A stretch of DNA of 64,000 bases from NCBI GenBank assembly GCA_021018815.1, contig JAITYX010000122.1, positions 744,001 to 808,000 of the forward strand. Reading direction: 5' to 3'. Numbering within the stretch: the stretch's first letter is position 1; each line of letters starts with the position of its first letter. Of the stretch, positions 35,753 through 47,493 are shown one piece after another. A program made the position numbers and the translations under genes. The notes under the pieces were generated by a model. That model was not told where the DNA came from, did no database searches, and saw only the letters and a program-made list of their open reading frames with translations. The stretch is from Talinum fruticosum (taxonomy: Eukaryota; Streptophyta; Magnoliopsida; Caryophyllales; Talinaceae).

Positions 35753-38235
35753 AAGGGAACTCTTTTCGAGTTAGAAGATTACAAAGGAGGCAAAGTCACT
35801 TTTGGAGATGACAGTAAGGGCAAGATAGTTGGAATAGGCAAGATTGGGAAAGGAGACAACCTGGTCAGCCCAGTCTATCTTGTCAAGGGATTGAAGTACG
35901 ATCTACTCAAGCATCTCTCAACAGAGTGTGACAAAGGTCAAGAGGTAAGATTCACTATGACCAATTGCTATATTTTTATGCAACTACCAAGGAGACTAAG
36001 CTCTCGGGTAAGAGATCGGGTAATATCTACACTATTCCTCTTTCAAATCCAAGTCGAATTTATCTTATTTAAAAGCATCTCTGCATGATGAATCTTGGAC
36101 ATGGCATCGTAGACTAGGTCATGTTAGCATGCATACTATCAAAAAGCTTGCATCTCACGGTTTAGTTAGAGGATTACCTAACTGTGCATTTAAGAAAGAT
36201 AAAATTTGTGAAGCATGCACAAAAGGGAAACATGTTAGATCATCTTTCAAATCTCTCAAAGCTGTTTCCACATCCAAAGTACTTGAAATGTTGCATATGG
36301 ATTTATGTGGTGAAATCCCAATAAAGAGTCTCGGAGGTAAATCTTATGTACTTGTGATTGTTGATGACTACTCACGATTTACACTGGTGTGTTTTCTTAA
36401 GCACAAAAATGAAGCATTCAAAGAGTTCGAGCAAGCTCTGCAGAAAATCCAACTAGAGTCTCGGACTCGGATCGGAAGAATTCGAACCGACCATGGAAAG
36501 GAGTTCGACTACTCGGAATTTGTAGAGTTTTGTGATAAGAATTGTATCTCTCACAACTTCTCGGAATCCAGAACTCCTCAACAGAATGGGGTAGTGGAGA
36601 GAAAGAACAGAACTCCGGAAGAAATAGGAAGGACAATGATGATTGAACATGATCTGCGTTACTTATTTTTGGGCTTAGGCAGTGAATACATCAAACTACA
36701 CTCGAATAGATGCCTCATCGGACCCATCCTGAAGAAAACTCCATACGCGCTCTACAAGGGAAACAAACCTAACATTTTATACTTCAAACCCTTCAGATGT
36801 AAGTGCTATGTTCACAATAATGGGAAGGATCACCTGCCAAGTTTGATGCCCGGTCGGATGAAGGTATTTTTCTTATTTATTCATCTCATAGTAAAGCATA
36901 TCACATCTTCAACAAAAAAACTAACAAAGTGGAAGAAAGCATCCACGTTGTTTTTAATGAGATTGATCAGGGAAAACCAAGTGAGTTAACATTCTTAGAT
37001 CTAAAACTCAGTCGAGATAAAGATGATCTTGATGAAACTTAGCTCGATAGAGTCAAGGAAAAACAACTCGGAATGAGGTAGCTCGGAATATCATGACTCA
37101 TACTAAACCAGCTCGGAGCCAACTCGGAATGCTAAAAGTCAATTAGATGAGCAAGCTCGGTCGGATCAGGTCATTAAAGATCAACCAATTCAACCCACAA
37201 ATCCGGTGAACCGGACAACAGGTAGAGTATTCAAATATGCTTCGAGCCACCCACTCGAAAACATCTTGTCTAACATCAACAGTGGGGTAAGAACTCGCTC
37301 TTCTTTGCAAAATCTATGTGCATTCACTGCATTCATATCATTAATCGAACCCAGAAATGCACTAGAGGCTCTAAATGAACCTGAATGGGTAGAAGCCATG
37401 CAATAGGAACTAAATTAATTTGGAAGAAACCAAGTCCGAACTTTGACCAAACGACCTTTTGACCACCCAGTCATAGGAACCAAATGGGTTTTCAAAAACA
37501 AACTGGATGAAGATGGGTTTGTAGTCATAAATAAGGCTAGACTTGTGGCTCAAGGTTACAATTAAGAAGAAGGAATTGATTGTCGGGAAACCTTTGCACC
37601 AGTTAGTAGGATTGAAGCAATTAGAATCCTATTGGCATTTGCATCAAGCATGAGTATTAAATTGTATCAAATGGATGTCAAGTGTGCTTTTCTGAATGGT
37701 TTCATTCAAGAGGAAGTCTATGTTGAGCAACCCCTGGATTTGAGAACTCGGAATTTCTAAATCAATTTTTCAAATTGAAAAAAGCTCTTTATGGTCTTAA
37801 AGAAGCTCCCGGAGCTTGGTATGAAAGATTGAGCAGTTTCTTAGTTAAAAATGGTTTTAAAAGAGATCAGATTGACAAGACTCTTTTCATAAAAACCAAG
37901 GGGAAAGACTTTTTATTGTTCGGATTTATGTTGATGACATAATTTTTGGAGTTACTAATCAAAAGCTCAGTCGAGATTTTTCGAGTTAACGAGACAGGAA
38001 TTCCAAATGAGCATGATGGGAGAGCTCAATTTCTTTCTTGGTCTACAAATAAAGCAAGACAAAGATGGCATCTATGTCCATCAATCCAAGTACACCAAGG
38101 AGTTGCTTGAAGAAGTACAAGCTTCAAGATGCAAAACATGTAGCAATACCAATGAGTAGCAGTATTAAACTAAACTCGGATGAAAAAGGTAAAGCAGTGG
38201 ATCGGAAAACACATACTTCTCTATCAACTTGCATT
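35753..38235 (+). pseudogene. pol remnant of Copia-4 with the longest open integrase core
   Basis: The stretch 36129-36989 is open for 286 codons and holds the C-terminal zinc residues (CEACTKGK), the catalytic D (MDLCGEI), D (RTDHGKEF) and E (VVERKNRT), all present and spaced as in copia integrases, then the FRCKCYVHNNGK block. Reverse transcriptase follows with [34 protein letters not shown] (37673) and YVDD at 37927-37938. Premature stops in RT lie where CAA or CAG is expected (TAA or TAG at 37404, 37417 and 37564), the mark of C-to-T decay. There are few of the CHG-site indels that plague Copia-2 and Copia-3. The frame ends near SKYTKELL, and RNase H is deleted. Confidence 0.88.
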
Positions 38236-39113
38236 GATGTTTCGAGTCACTCGGACATCACTCGGATATATCGTATGTTCAAATATTTTCTCTAACACTT
38301 CTTATTTGAGTTCGATTGCATATTCTAAAGTCAAGTGAATTACGAGCATTCATTCAACTTTCTAAGTCGAGCATGATTATTTGAGAATTATTTGTCTAGA
38401 TCAAGTACGCATACTCGATGTTTTCACTCTTATAACTTGATCTTTCTTAAGACCGACTCGATGGAATTTGAGTATAATGAATATTAGTCTCGGAAAATTC
38501 CACTCTTCTAGGCGTGAGATAATTATGAACTTAATTATCCTAATTAAATTAATATCTCGTGCCTAATCTTAGACCAAAGTATTTTATACTTTGAGAACCA
38601 AAATTGTTTACTTTTGTAGGTTGTCAAGACGAGGTTATCTCATTTTTGAATTACAAAAGTAACCTAGGCTTCAAGTTGTCAATCACCAACAGACAAGGCT
38701 TTTCTACTTCGAACAAGGCTTAGATGTCTGTGTCGGGGTTTTCTGTTTCCAAAGCTGGAAAACTTCAACGCTAAGCTCAATGGTGGTTTCCACCTAGCTT
38801 TTCGGACACCACCAATTGATTGGAGCACCTTTACGAGTCAAGAGCCGTTGCACAACGTTCACATCTCAACGGATCTTTTCTAAGTCACTTGAAGAACGAG
38901 TTACTAACGGTCAAAAAGGACTTACGTTCGAAGTTAGTCATAACGGCTAATCCGCTTGGTCATCTATAAATAGAAGCCAACTCTCAAGACTTGAAGATTG
39001 TTGGAATTATTTGTCAATACACATTACTTAAGCAAAAGTCTTTGTATTCGGACTCAATCTTCTATTTACAACTCCCGACTTGTAATTCATACTTTCCGAG
39101 TTGTAAAGTCTTG
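38236..39113 (+). repeat. LTR of Copia-4, left part
   Basis: It aligns with the lone LTR at 4974-6365 from about 125 bases inside it. It includes the inverted repeat at 38575-38593 and a clear TATA box (TATAAATAG, 38965-38973), and stops at GTCTTG where CACTA-1 begins. The continuation is 58408-58846. Confidence 0.85.
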
Positions 39114-39392
39114 TATTACTAAAAAGCGACGAATAGCGATGGAAATTTATCACATAGCGACGGATTTTCGAAAATAGCGACGGAATTAGTGACGGATTAT
39201 TTCGTCGCTATCAACCAGGTCGCTAAAATTTAGCGACGGAAATTACCGAATCCGTCGCTAATTAGCGATGGAACAGTGACGGAAATGCCTTACGTAGGCG
39301 ATGCAATTCAGCGACGGATTACATTTTCCGTCGCTGAATTTAACGACGGAATTTCCGAGTAATTCCATCGCTGATTTCCGTTGCTATTTACA
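39114..39392. repeat. left terminal and subterminal repeats of CACTA-1
   Basis: About ten copies of AGCGACGGA-like units occur in both orientations (for example 39154, 39180, 39230, 39311, 39350), several forming inverted pairs such as TAGCGACGGAAATTA...TCCGTCGCTA. In En/Spm elements such units are the binding sites for TNPA. Confidence 0.8.
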
Positions 39393-41394
39393 AAATAGCT
39401 TTTTTAATTCTTCGTTAACCTAGTACAAAAAATGTGAATGGATATACAAATCCAACATTCACATATGTGACAATTACATTTGACATTTACATATGCCACA
39501 AACTACTCATCCAAGTTGGATATATAAATCCAACATAAAGTTCACAATCATAAACAATCCAAACATATTTTGTGAGACCCCGAAATTTCAGGTGTTTGCT
39601 TGCTAGTGAATTAAATTACTAAAAGTTAAGTGAAAATTCGAAATTATTAAATTAAGTGAATTAGAATTTTTCCGAGTCGAATTAAAAACCCGAGAACCGA
39701 AACCGAGCATGGGTTAGCTTATTGGGCTTATTGAGATTGAAATTGGGCCCAAATTTTCAAGGTCCAAAGCAGAAAATCAAAAGGAAAAGAAAGGAAAATG
39801 AGAAATGAAGAAGGATGAGTGGTATTAGAGGAGGAGCTGTCAAAGATTAAGTAAAGAGAGAGAGGGTCCAATTGAAAAGGAGCAAGCAAAGCCCATTATG
39901 TGTAATTAGGAAAAGAGGAGAGAGAGGGGGACTGAGACATTAGGAGGAAAGAAGGAGATGCGAAGCGAGGGAAAGAAAAAGGAACGGGAAAGCGAAACAG
40001 GGGAAGCGAGAGGGAGCGGGGAAAGCGAGAGAGGGAGAAAGCGCGAGAGCCGGCGCCGGTGGCCACCCGAACGGTGAGGTCGCCGTCGCCGGTGGGCAAG
40101 GGAGAGCGAGAGCTTGGGATGCCGAGCAGAGCGAAGAAGAAAGGGAAATGAAAGAACGCGGAAGCGGGGAAAGCGAGAGGGAGCGAACGCACGAGAGAGA
40201 GAGGAAGAGCGAGCGGGAGCGAGAGGAATGCCGGAAACCGGCAGCCGGCGAGCACGGCAGGCCCAAGGACGAGGCAGCGGACGAAGCGAAAGGGAAGAGA
40301 AGCAGAGGGCGAAAGAAGGAGAGACAAAGCAGAGGAAACGAGGGCAAGAGAGCAACGAGGGCGGCGAAAGGAGGAAGAAGAGGAAGCAAAACCCAATTCG
40401 AAACCCTCCAAAACCGAATTCTTAGAACCTCTAAGAATTCAAGGTGAGTAGTCTGAATTCATCCTCTGAAATAAAGTGAATTAGGTGGATTGAACATGAA
40501 TTCGAAGCATGAAATTGGAAACCCTAAGTTAATTGAAGAAACTAGAGGCCTAAATTCACGAATTAGCAACTCACGAATTGAAAAGCATGTTGCGAATTTG
40601 ATGTCCGATTCATGAATTTAGTGATTATTGACCATTCTTAAGCATGATTATTAAACTGTATATTGAGAATTTGATGAAAATAGCTTGAATAGGTTTAGTG
40701 AGAAAAATCGGAAAATTGAATTCATGATTTAGTGCAGATTTTCGATGAATAAAGCCTTTTGTCTGCATTATTGTGCTGTCATGTGTAGCCCAAAATTCTT
40801 GAAAATTTTACTGTAGCTTCGTGGCAATTTATGGGAATTTCCTGTAAAATTTGGTATGCATTGGATGAGTAGATTAGGAGATATGCAATTTTAAGTGAAA
40901 ATGTTCAGTTTTGGGCTGAATCGCATCTAAGTGAGTAACTGAATTAAGAATTGAGATTTAAGAAGTTATGTGGCTAGATTAAAAGATATTCATTGATTAA
41001 GGAAAGTTTTAGAACTATAAACCACTTATACGCGATAATACGCGATCATGAAAACGATGAGTTCCTTGGTTAGGAATCCTAATTGACATGTTTATGTGAT
41101 TATGTGTTTATCCTAAATTACATCGATCTGTAAATGGCATAAGCATGCGTATGTGAATGAATTAATTATACTTGAGTTAGAACTTGCTTATGTGAATTGC
41201 TTGTTTTGAAGAAGTTACGCATGAATGTGTTGAGCATGAATCTTATGAATTAAGTGCATCTCTTGAATAAGTAATAAGAAGATAATGATAAATAAGAAAC
41301 ACAAAGAACTAAAGAAGGGAGAAAGGATTGTGTTATTGATCTAAGACCTCATGAATTAAAGAACACTCGAAGCTATGGCCATAAAAGTGTCCGT

Positions 41395-41550
41395 CAACCC
41401 GAAGCCACGAATTGAATTGCTTCCACGAAGAATTGACGGTATGCGTCCTTCGGGGAAGGGAGGCTGCCTCGAGGCCACGAATTGTTATGCCTCGAGGCCA
41501 CGAATTGTATGCCTCCGTAAGCCGAGCCCACAAATTGTTTTGGCTCCAAG
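41395..41550 (+). repeat. imperfect minisatellite in the solo LTR
   Basis: Units of the form GCCTCGAGGCCACGAATTGT recur at about 41466 and 41489, with degenerate flanking copies (GAAGCCACGAATTG, AGCCCACAAATTGT). The period is about 24 bp. Confidence 0.7.
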
Positions 41551-42223
41551 AACTGGGTCTTTAGAGCGGGGCATAAATCTTCTTTCCTTTCGAAACTAAG
41601 AAGACTTAAAAGAATTATGATATGAAGAAACGAATGACCATGCATGACGAACAAGAAAGAACGAATCGATGATTTATGAAATGCATGATTGAACTTAAGA
41701 AGAGGAATGAAGAGATGAACGAACCCCGATTTCATAAGAAATGAATACGATAAGAACTAAGATATGATTTATGTGATGAATGATTTGCATGAGGAATGAG
41801 TCTATAACTTACTTGCGTAGGAAGACGAATGATGCATGTTTGATTGAATTCATGAAAAAGTGATGTCATTATGTTTCTCGACAAGTTGGTGAGTTTAGAA
41901 TCTCGCATGTCTTAAGCATGTATGATCCGAATCGCATGTTATTAATGAATTGTGAACTTACGTGTGTTTGTTAATGAATTAATGTACAAAGTGAAACTGG
42001 GGTTGGGTTTGGATTATTCACTGGGCTAGTGGAGCTCATGACCTCACCAACATTTCGAGTGCGAAGTTAAGACTCCCCGGAGTTGCTTTTGGCTATTAGA
42101 AGAAGTGAACCATCGGATAGGACCTCTCCGGACTTATTTTGTACTTTATGTTTTTCATGCTTGTAAAGACTGGTTATATGTGAATTTAAGTTTTGATTAT
42201 GAATGTAAAAGCTCGTGTAGATC

Positions 42224-42284
42224 CTCCGAGCGTGTGGCTCGTTGAGTCTATGTTGTGTTACTCCGAGCGTGTGGCTCGTTGAGT
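42224..42284 (+). repeat. 24-bp perfect direct repeat in the solo LTR
   Basis: CTCCGAGCGTGTGGCTCGTT plus GAGT occurs at 42224-42247 and again at 42261-42284, separated by 13 bases. Each unit contains a GAGC.GTGTG.GCTC imperfect inverted repeat. Confidence 0.85.
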
Positions 42285-42639
42285 TTAAGATTGTGTTTCG
42301 TGCAAGGTTAGGGCTTTAAGCCTCCGGGATTAGCCATGTTACGGAGGAAACCCTGCCGAAATTTCCGGAAAACCTTTGAAAACCTAGAACCGTGCTTCCG
42401 CCAATCTAAGAAAGGGTTATTAACCCCAAGTTGAGAACTTAAGCAGCCTTAGGGGTTCCTCTCCGGGGAACCCTAGCATATAATACTCCTAGGGTGGGTC
42501 TAGGGGTGTTACATATTTACAACCAATTCACAAGTTCACAAAAACAACCATACAAAAGTTCAGAACCAACCATAAACACCTTATCGAAAAGTTCACAAAA
42601 TGTTCACCAATACACAAAAGTTCGATGATAACGAATTCG

Positions 42640-44484
42640 GGGTCCTCACTCTTCCTTTTCCTCTTCCTCTTGTGGTTGTACTCGGTCTACAGGTGAGATC
42701 CGGATGCTTGCTGAGATTTTATAAATTCAGTGAAGCGTGCTATTGGCTCAGTGAAACTGTCCACCTTTTCTTTGAGCTGCCTATTTTCTAACCCGAGCAC
42801 ACGAGCATGCTCAATCCGTCGATGTAACTCGAAGTTAACTTATGCAGTGTTGCTCTCAAATCCGAGTCATCCGGAGTAGCGGCTTTCGGTCATTTGAAGG
42901 AGATGGTGGTTTTTAAGTTTTTAGCATCGGATCCAAGTCTATAAATACGACCTTTGTTGTTCGCATTGGCTTTCACCCACAACTCATGTTGTGAAGGGGT
43001 GGACACAAGATCCTCGGAAGAGTTGGGGTCATTAGCAGAAGGTTGAGTGGGTTGAGTGTTTTGCAACTCTTCCCACTCTTTTTCAAACTTTTCCTAAATA
43101 ATATATAAATTTTTGAGGCATGTAAGCTGTCACGAGGTTGTCGAGAAGACCATGTATTGAAAAATATGAAAATTGCATATATAAGGTAACTCACATAAAT
43201 GGCCTTGGATTTACGGTGAACCCATTCGTTTTTTTGCCTTATGGGTTCGTGAAAATAGTTGGGTCGGTAGAGGAAGACCTCCTTTAAGCTCCTTCATCTA
43301 AATTAAAAACCAATTAGTAGATATTCAATTTACTAATATGAACATGTTAATAGTTGCATGCGTAATCACTAAAGGGGTATGTACCAATCGCCGCTTATGC
43401 TCCGTCATAGGGATTGAGCCACAAGTATGGAGTGATGAACCAAGTCCACCTTGATCAGCATTGCGGTTTTTCCGAGCCTGCTCACGAAATTCTTGTACTC
43501 AATAGTTTCCCAATATTCTAACAACTCTCGCCGGTAGTTGTCACCCAACCATTTCGACTTCTTATTTTTCCTTGCTTTTAGCATGAACTCCTTCAATCGA
43601 TCACTTCCTTTCTTCTCAAAATTTCTTCTTATTTGGACTTCATCGGTTGAAGACGAAGTCTAAAATTTCCGTATAAATGAAAAAGTAGTTTATAAGTTAT
43701 GAAATTATAATATAATGCTCAAACATACACAATAAGTCATTATGTTACCTCAAATCCGGAAAACTAAAGATTTGTCATTACCTTGAACTCGGAAAATCAC
43801 ATATCACGTTGTGATCGAGGAACTTTACCCCATTAGGCCATGCTCCGTCAAACTTGCTTTGAAAGATGTGGGAAATCGTGCCTACAACTTTATCAATGGG
43901 GACGAACCTAATCAAGAAACATATCAAATAGTTAGTTATACTATTCTACTATTAAGCTTAATTTATTTTATTACTTATTATCACACTTACCCTTCACCAT
44001 CCGGCTTAATCCGAATCTTTTCCTGGCTGCTAGCATTGCTTGATTCAAGACTAGCATGCTCGTTGCTCGCATTAGTTGCTCCATCATTTGTAGGCCTTTG
44101 TGGTGGCCTTTGTTCGGACCAACGTGGATGCATGGTATAAGGGCTGTACCATATTGGTTATATGCGTACGTATGGGGCGATTTTGAGTACTTATAACAAT
44201 GTTAAGAATATGGAGGGTTTGGGATGAAAGACCCACCCATTGGACTTTGCATGTGCGGGATGTTTGGAGGTTGGAAATAAGGAGGGTTGGGAATGAATGA
44301 CCCACCCATTGGAGTTTGGTTGTAAGGAGAGGTTGGAGATAGTCCTCCACCTATAGGAGACTGAAGCTAAGGAGGGTTTTGAGGGGGCTAGAAGTGCTTA
44401 CATCATTACCTTCACCATCGGTATTAACGTTTCTAACCCTTCCCGAGTAGCTGATCTTTTCGACCTGCCTCTACCTCGCTCCAT
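42640..44484 (-). pseudogene. TNPA-like gene of CACTA-1 (plant transposase, Ptta/En/Spm type)
   Basis: The ATG at 44484 (minus) opens with MERGRGRSKRSATREG. A Pro/Gly/Gln-rich N-terminal part follows, with a duplicated MGGSFIPNPPY motif (about 44215-44330). The central domain (43405-43640) is of the En/Spm plant-transposase type (KKSKWLGDNYRRELLEYWE, EYKNFVSR, then a VHHSILVAQS block). The C-terminal part (42640-43080) has EKFEKEWEELQN, a Pro/Ser-rich stretch and KGRIYRLGSDAKN. Interrupting non-coding pieces look like introns. Frameshifts and stops break it. The product would bind the AGCGACGGA subterminal repeats (family knowledge, not shown here). Confidence 0.7.
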
Positions 44485-44699
44485 ATTTCCTAACATAAAA
44501 ACATTAGTAAACATCCAACGGTTAAAGTGATTAAGTATAAAACAACATATAAACATTAGTAAACATATAAACATGTAAGAGTTAGATATAAATATTCTTC
44601 TTTTAAGAAAATGCGCTTCAATTGTTTCACCTTCATTACATTAATAAGAATTCATTTGATTACAACATAAATTAAAGTGATTCAATATAAAACAACATA

Positions 44700-46679
44700 A
44701 AAAGAACATCATCAACTAGCCATCATCCTCATCATCAGTATCATCATCATCTTCGTCGCTATCCTCTTCGTCATCATTGAATATGAGATGTTCTTCTTCC
44801 TCATAGGTGATGTTATCATCATCCCATTCCCTTCCTCATCATCATCACTAACATCCTTAATCCCATCTTCATGGTTTAAAATAACATCATCAACTAATTC
44901 TTCTGCTGATATTGATTTATCAACCAAAGTGTCCGGCAAAGTTTCCATTATAGGATCGATTGTACCCATACTATCCTCTTGGAATGCAAGAGGAATAGTA
45001 TATTGGTCACCAACTCAGTTTTTCTCTAGGGATCCCTTGTGGATATGACATATAATACATCCGAGTTGCAGTACCAGCAAATATGAAAGGATCCTACTTA
45101 CGATAATGCCTTGTATGATGCACTTCAACATACGAACTAGGGTCAAACCAATCGCATTTAAACGAGCACACACCTTTTTATTGGTTCACCAACATATTCA
45201 ACTGCAACTACTTCTTGCAAGATGCCGTAGTAATTATTTTCAACATGTCTTCCATCAGTTCCTTTCACACAAACACCACAATTAAAGGTCATCCTTCCTT
45301 CATTTCGAGCCTCAATATGAAATAACATTCGATTCACCATGTATGCTCTCCACGTTTTCACTCTCCTTAAAGGACCTTGAGCTAATTGCATCAAGTAAAC
45401 ATGCTTTTCATCATGATATACTTGATAATAATGAATCTGTGTCAATAACATAGTATTGGTTTAGTTTATTAAAATTGATAAACCCATTCTAATAAATTTG
45501 AGGCATGAGCATTTTAATATATCATATTCACAACTCATTTGAACCAATCTTCGAACTCACTCAAGGTAAGATTTAACTTGAACAGTTCGAGTAAAACATG
45601 GACATGTGCAGCCGTCTTTTCCTTATCATCAAGGAAACGCGGAGTGAACTTCCAATTAGAGCACCTTCTGGTATGAATACCGAAAGAGTAGGACTGTGGT
45701 ATGGAACTTGACTCCCCTCATTTCGTCGACTTCTATCGCATACAAGGCACATTGGAGCCGAAATAGTAACATGCAAAATGTGTTTCTTCAAATCATGTAT
45801 ATTTTTCAATGATACTCCCTTCAGGCTTCGATTTGTTTCTTATGGATCTCTTCAATCGGCTAAAGAACCTCTCAAATGGATGCATCCACCGGTATTATAC
45901 CGGACCACCCAATTTTGCTTCCTCCGCCAAGTGAACAAGCAATTGTTCCATCACATTGAAGAACCCGGGAGGAAAGATTGTTTCCAATTTACAAAGTGTT
46001 ATTGAAATATTTCGATGCATTTACTCTAACTTCGCACCCCTTAAAATAGATAAGCAAAGGTTCTTGAAGAACTCACTAATTTCAATGAGAGACACTAAAA
46101 CCTCGTCCAGGAGTGCACTAAATGCTATTGGAAGAAGACTCTCCATGAAAACATGATAATCATGACTTTTCATACTATGGAACTTAGTGGAGTTTAGGTC
46201 TACAAGGTATGAAATGTTAGAATAGTAATCATCCGACATTTTCAACTCTCTTACCCATTCACATATTGCCCTCTACTACTCTAACGTCAACACATATTTT
46301 GCGTTTGGTTTGAGAATTTTACCATTTAGTCCATGCTTTAAATTCAACTCCACAAGATCACACAACTCTTCCAAATCCATTCTTGCCTTGATATCATCCT
46401 TTGTTTTCCCAGGAATATCCATAACGAGTGTTAATTATATTGATAAAGGTGTAACTTAACTTCATCGGGATCCTTATACTTCCGATTTTTGCATTTGCGG
46501 CATGGACACCTATATTGTTGATTATGTACAAATTCTGATTGACTTCTACCATGTTCATCAAACTCCTCAATCCCGTCTAAAAACTCTTGGCTATACCCAA
46601 CTCTACCAGGTAATAACCTATGACACATCCATCTACGATGCATAGAACCATCCATATATATTCGATTGACATTTAACAA
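44700..46679 (-). pseudogene. TNPD-like transposase of CACTA-1, catalytic core deleted
   Basis: The N terminus (46679-46431) is the transposase-associated domain (RRWMCHRLLPGRVGYSQEFL, then YRCPCRKCKNRKYKDPDEVK). It is followed within a few bases by sequence that normally comes after the catalytic Transposase_21 domain: DIPGKTKDDIKARMDLEELC (46420-46360), KSHDYHVFMESLLPIAF (about 46170), the DUF4218 block FFNVMEQLLVHLAEEAKLGG (about 45970-45910) and WMHPFERF. The DUF4216 domain at 45451-45158 (GVCVKGTDGRHVENNYYGIL) and an acidic Asp/Glu-rich tail to about 44715 follow. The expected Transposase_21 core, roughly 200 residues, is absent. Other frames show scattered stops. This copy cannot cut DNA. 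Confidence 0.82.
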
Positions 46680-47290
46680 TTTATTAAATTATTAATTAAT
46701 AATCAATACATGGAGATGTTATGATTACATTTCTTCTATAATGAACATAATAAATATAACCATTATGCATTGAACATATACTTTTCTTATACATAAATTT
46801 CTTTAATTTCTATATTTTACTCTTAATTATTTATTTCATCATTAAACTAACCATACCTAATTAGCATAAATAAACTCACACAAATATAATTGATTACATT
46901 ATTTCTACCTAATTAGTATAAAATAACTCACACAATTATAATTTATAAAATTATTTCAAAATTTACAACAATAATTTTATTTCTAATTTCACACAAGTAA
47001 CCACTATTTATTAATAATTTGTTAAATGTTCAATAAGTTTATAAATAAACCACAAACAATTGCACATATATAAATCACAAATAACATTTACTTGAACTTC
47101 AACAATAATTTCCAACAAATCTAACCTCACATACTTTAAACAACACAACATCTATACATAAATAACACAATTACACATTTTTCTTTTCAAATGTATTCAC
47201 AAACAACATTAATTTGCAGCAAATTATATAAAATCATCAATTTGTGCTAAATTATTGAAAACCCTAAATCTATTAACAAGCAACAAAACA
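46680..47290. other. AT-rich interior of CACTA-1 upstream of TNPD
   Basis: Very AT-rich and gene-free. By position it is the 5' leader or first intron of the minus-strand TNPD gene. It joins abruptly to the GC-rich block at 47291. Confidence 0.5.
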
Positions 47291-47493
47291 ATACCTTCAA
47301 AATAGGCGGCGACAGGACAGGCGGCGGCTACGGCGACCTCCTCCGGGCGGCGGTTGCAGCGGCCTAAGGGGCGGGAGCAACCAAGGAGAACTTACCGTCT
47401 TTGGCTTACGGACACGGGGCGCGGACCAAGCGGTGGCATACGGAAGCGGGGCGAACGGAGACGAGGCGGCGGCCGACCGGCGGCCGATAGGGG
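47291..47493. other. GC-rich block of CACTA-1, left flank of Copia-3
   Basis: GGC/GCG-rich sequence with CGGCGGC-type runs, in sharp contrast to the AT-rich DNA beside it. Open frames on both strands come from composition. It is probably the 5' exon or promoter side of the CACTA-1 genes. The last five bases, AGGGG, form the left target-duplication copy of Copia-3. Confidence 0.5.

Larger units (their letters stand above)
35750..39113 (+). mobile_element. Copia-4, left part (5'-truncated copia; continues at 58408)
   Basis: The element begins abruptly inside the protease (GLFYELE-like, 35755), runs through integrase and reverse transcriptase, then jumps about 38236 from the RT/RNase H junction straight into its LTR, with RNase H, third ORF and LTR start deleted. 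The LTR is cut at 39113 by CACTA-1 and resumes at 58408. The TTG at 39111-39113 is duplicated at 58408-58410. Both the 5' LTR and gag are missing. Confidence 0.85.
39571..42513 (+). mobile_element. solo LTR of a Ty3/gypsy element (2943 bp)
   Basis: It begins TGTGAGACCCCGAAATTT and ends GGGGTGTTACA, typical gypsy LTR ends, with perfect 5-bp target duplication TATTT at 39566-39570 and 42514-42518. There is no primer site, gag or pol between the ends, so it is the product of LTR-LTR recombination. Inside are a GC-rich purine-heavy block (39896-40400), a short minisatellite (41395-41550) and a 24-bp direct repeat (42224 and 42261). The exact gypsy lineage is not decidable; the ends resemble chromovirus (Tekay-like) LTRs. 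It lies between the TNPA-like gene and the left end of CACTA-1. Confidence 0.87.

Noticed and set aside
39120..39392. Regularly repeated AGCGACGGA units, CRISPR-like at first sight
   Set aside because: Units alternate in orientation, spacers are short and unequal, and the location at a CACTA end explains them as subterminal transposase-binding repeats.
39896..40447. Long Ser/Leu/Pro-rich open frames on the minus strand and Arg/Glu-rich frames on the plus strand
   Set aside because: They lie inside the solo LTR in a G/A-biased block. Three overlapping frames are open at once and composition is low-complexity, so they are not genes.
44711..44780. CATCATCCTCATC-type microsatellite
   Set aside because: It is the coding repeat for the Asp/Glu-rich tail of the CACTA-1 TNPD gene on the minus strand, not a separate feature.
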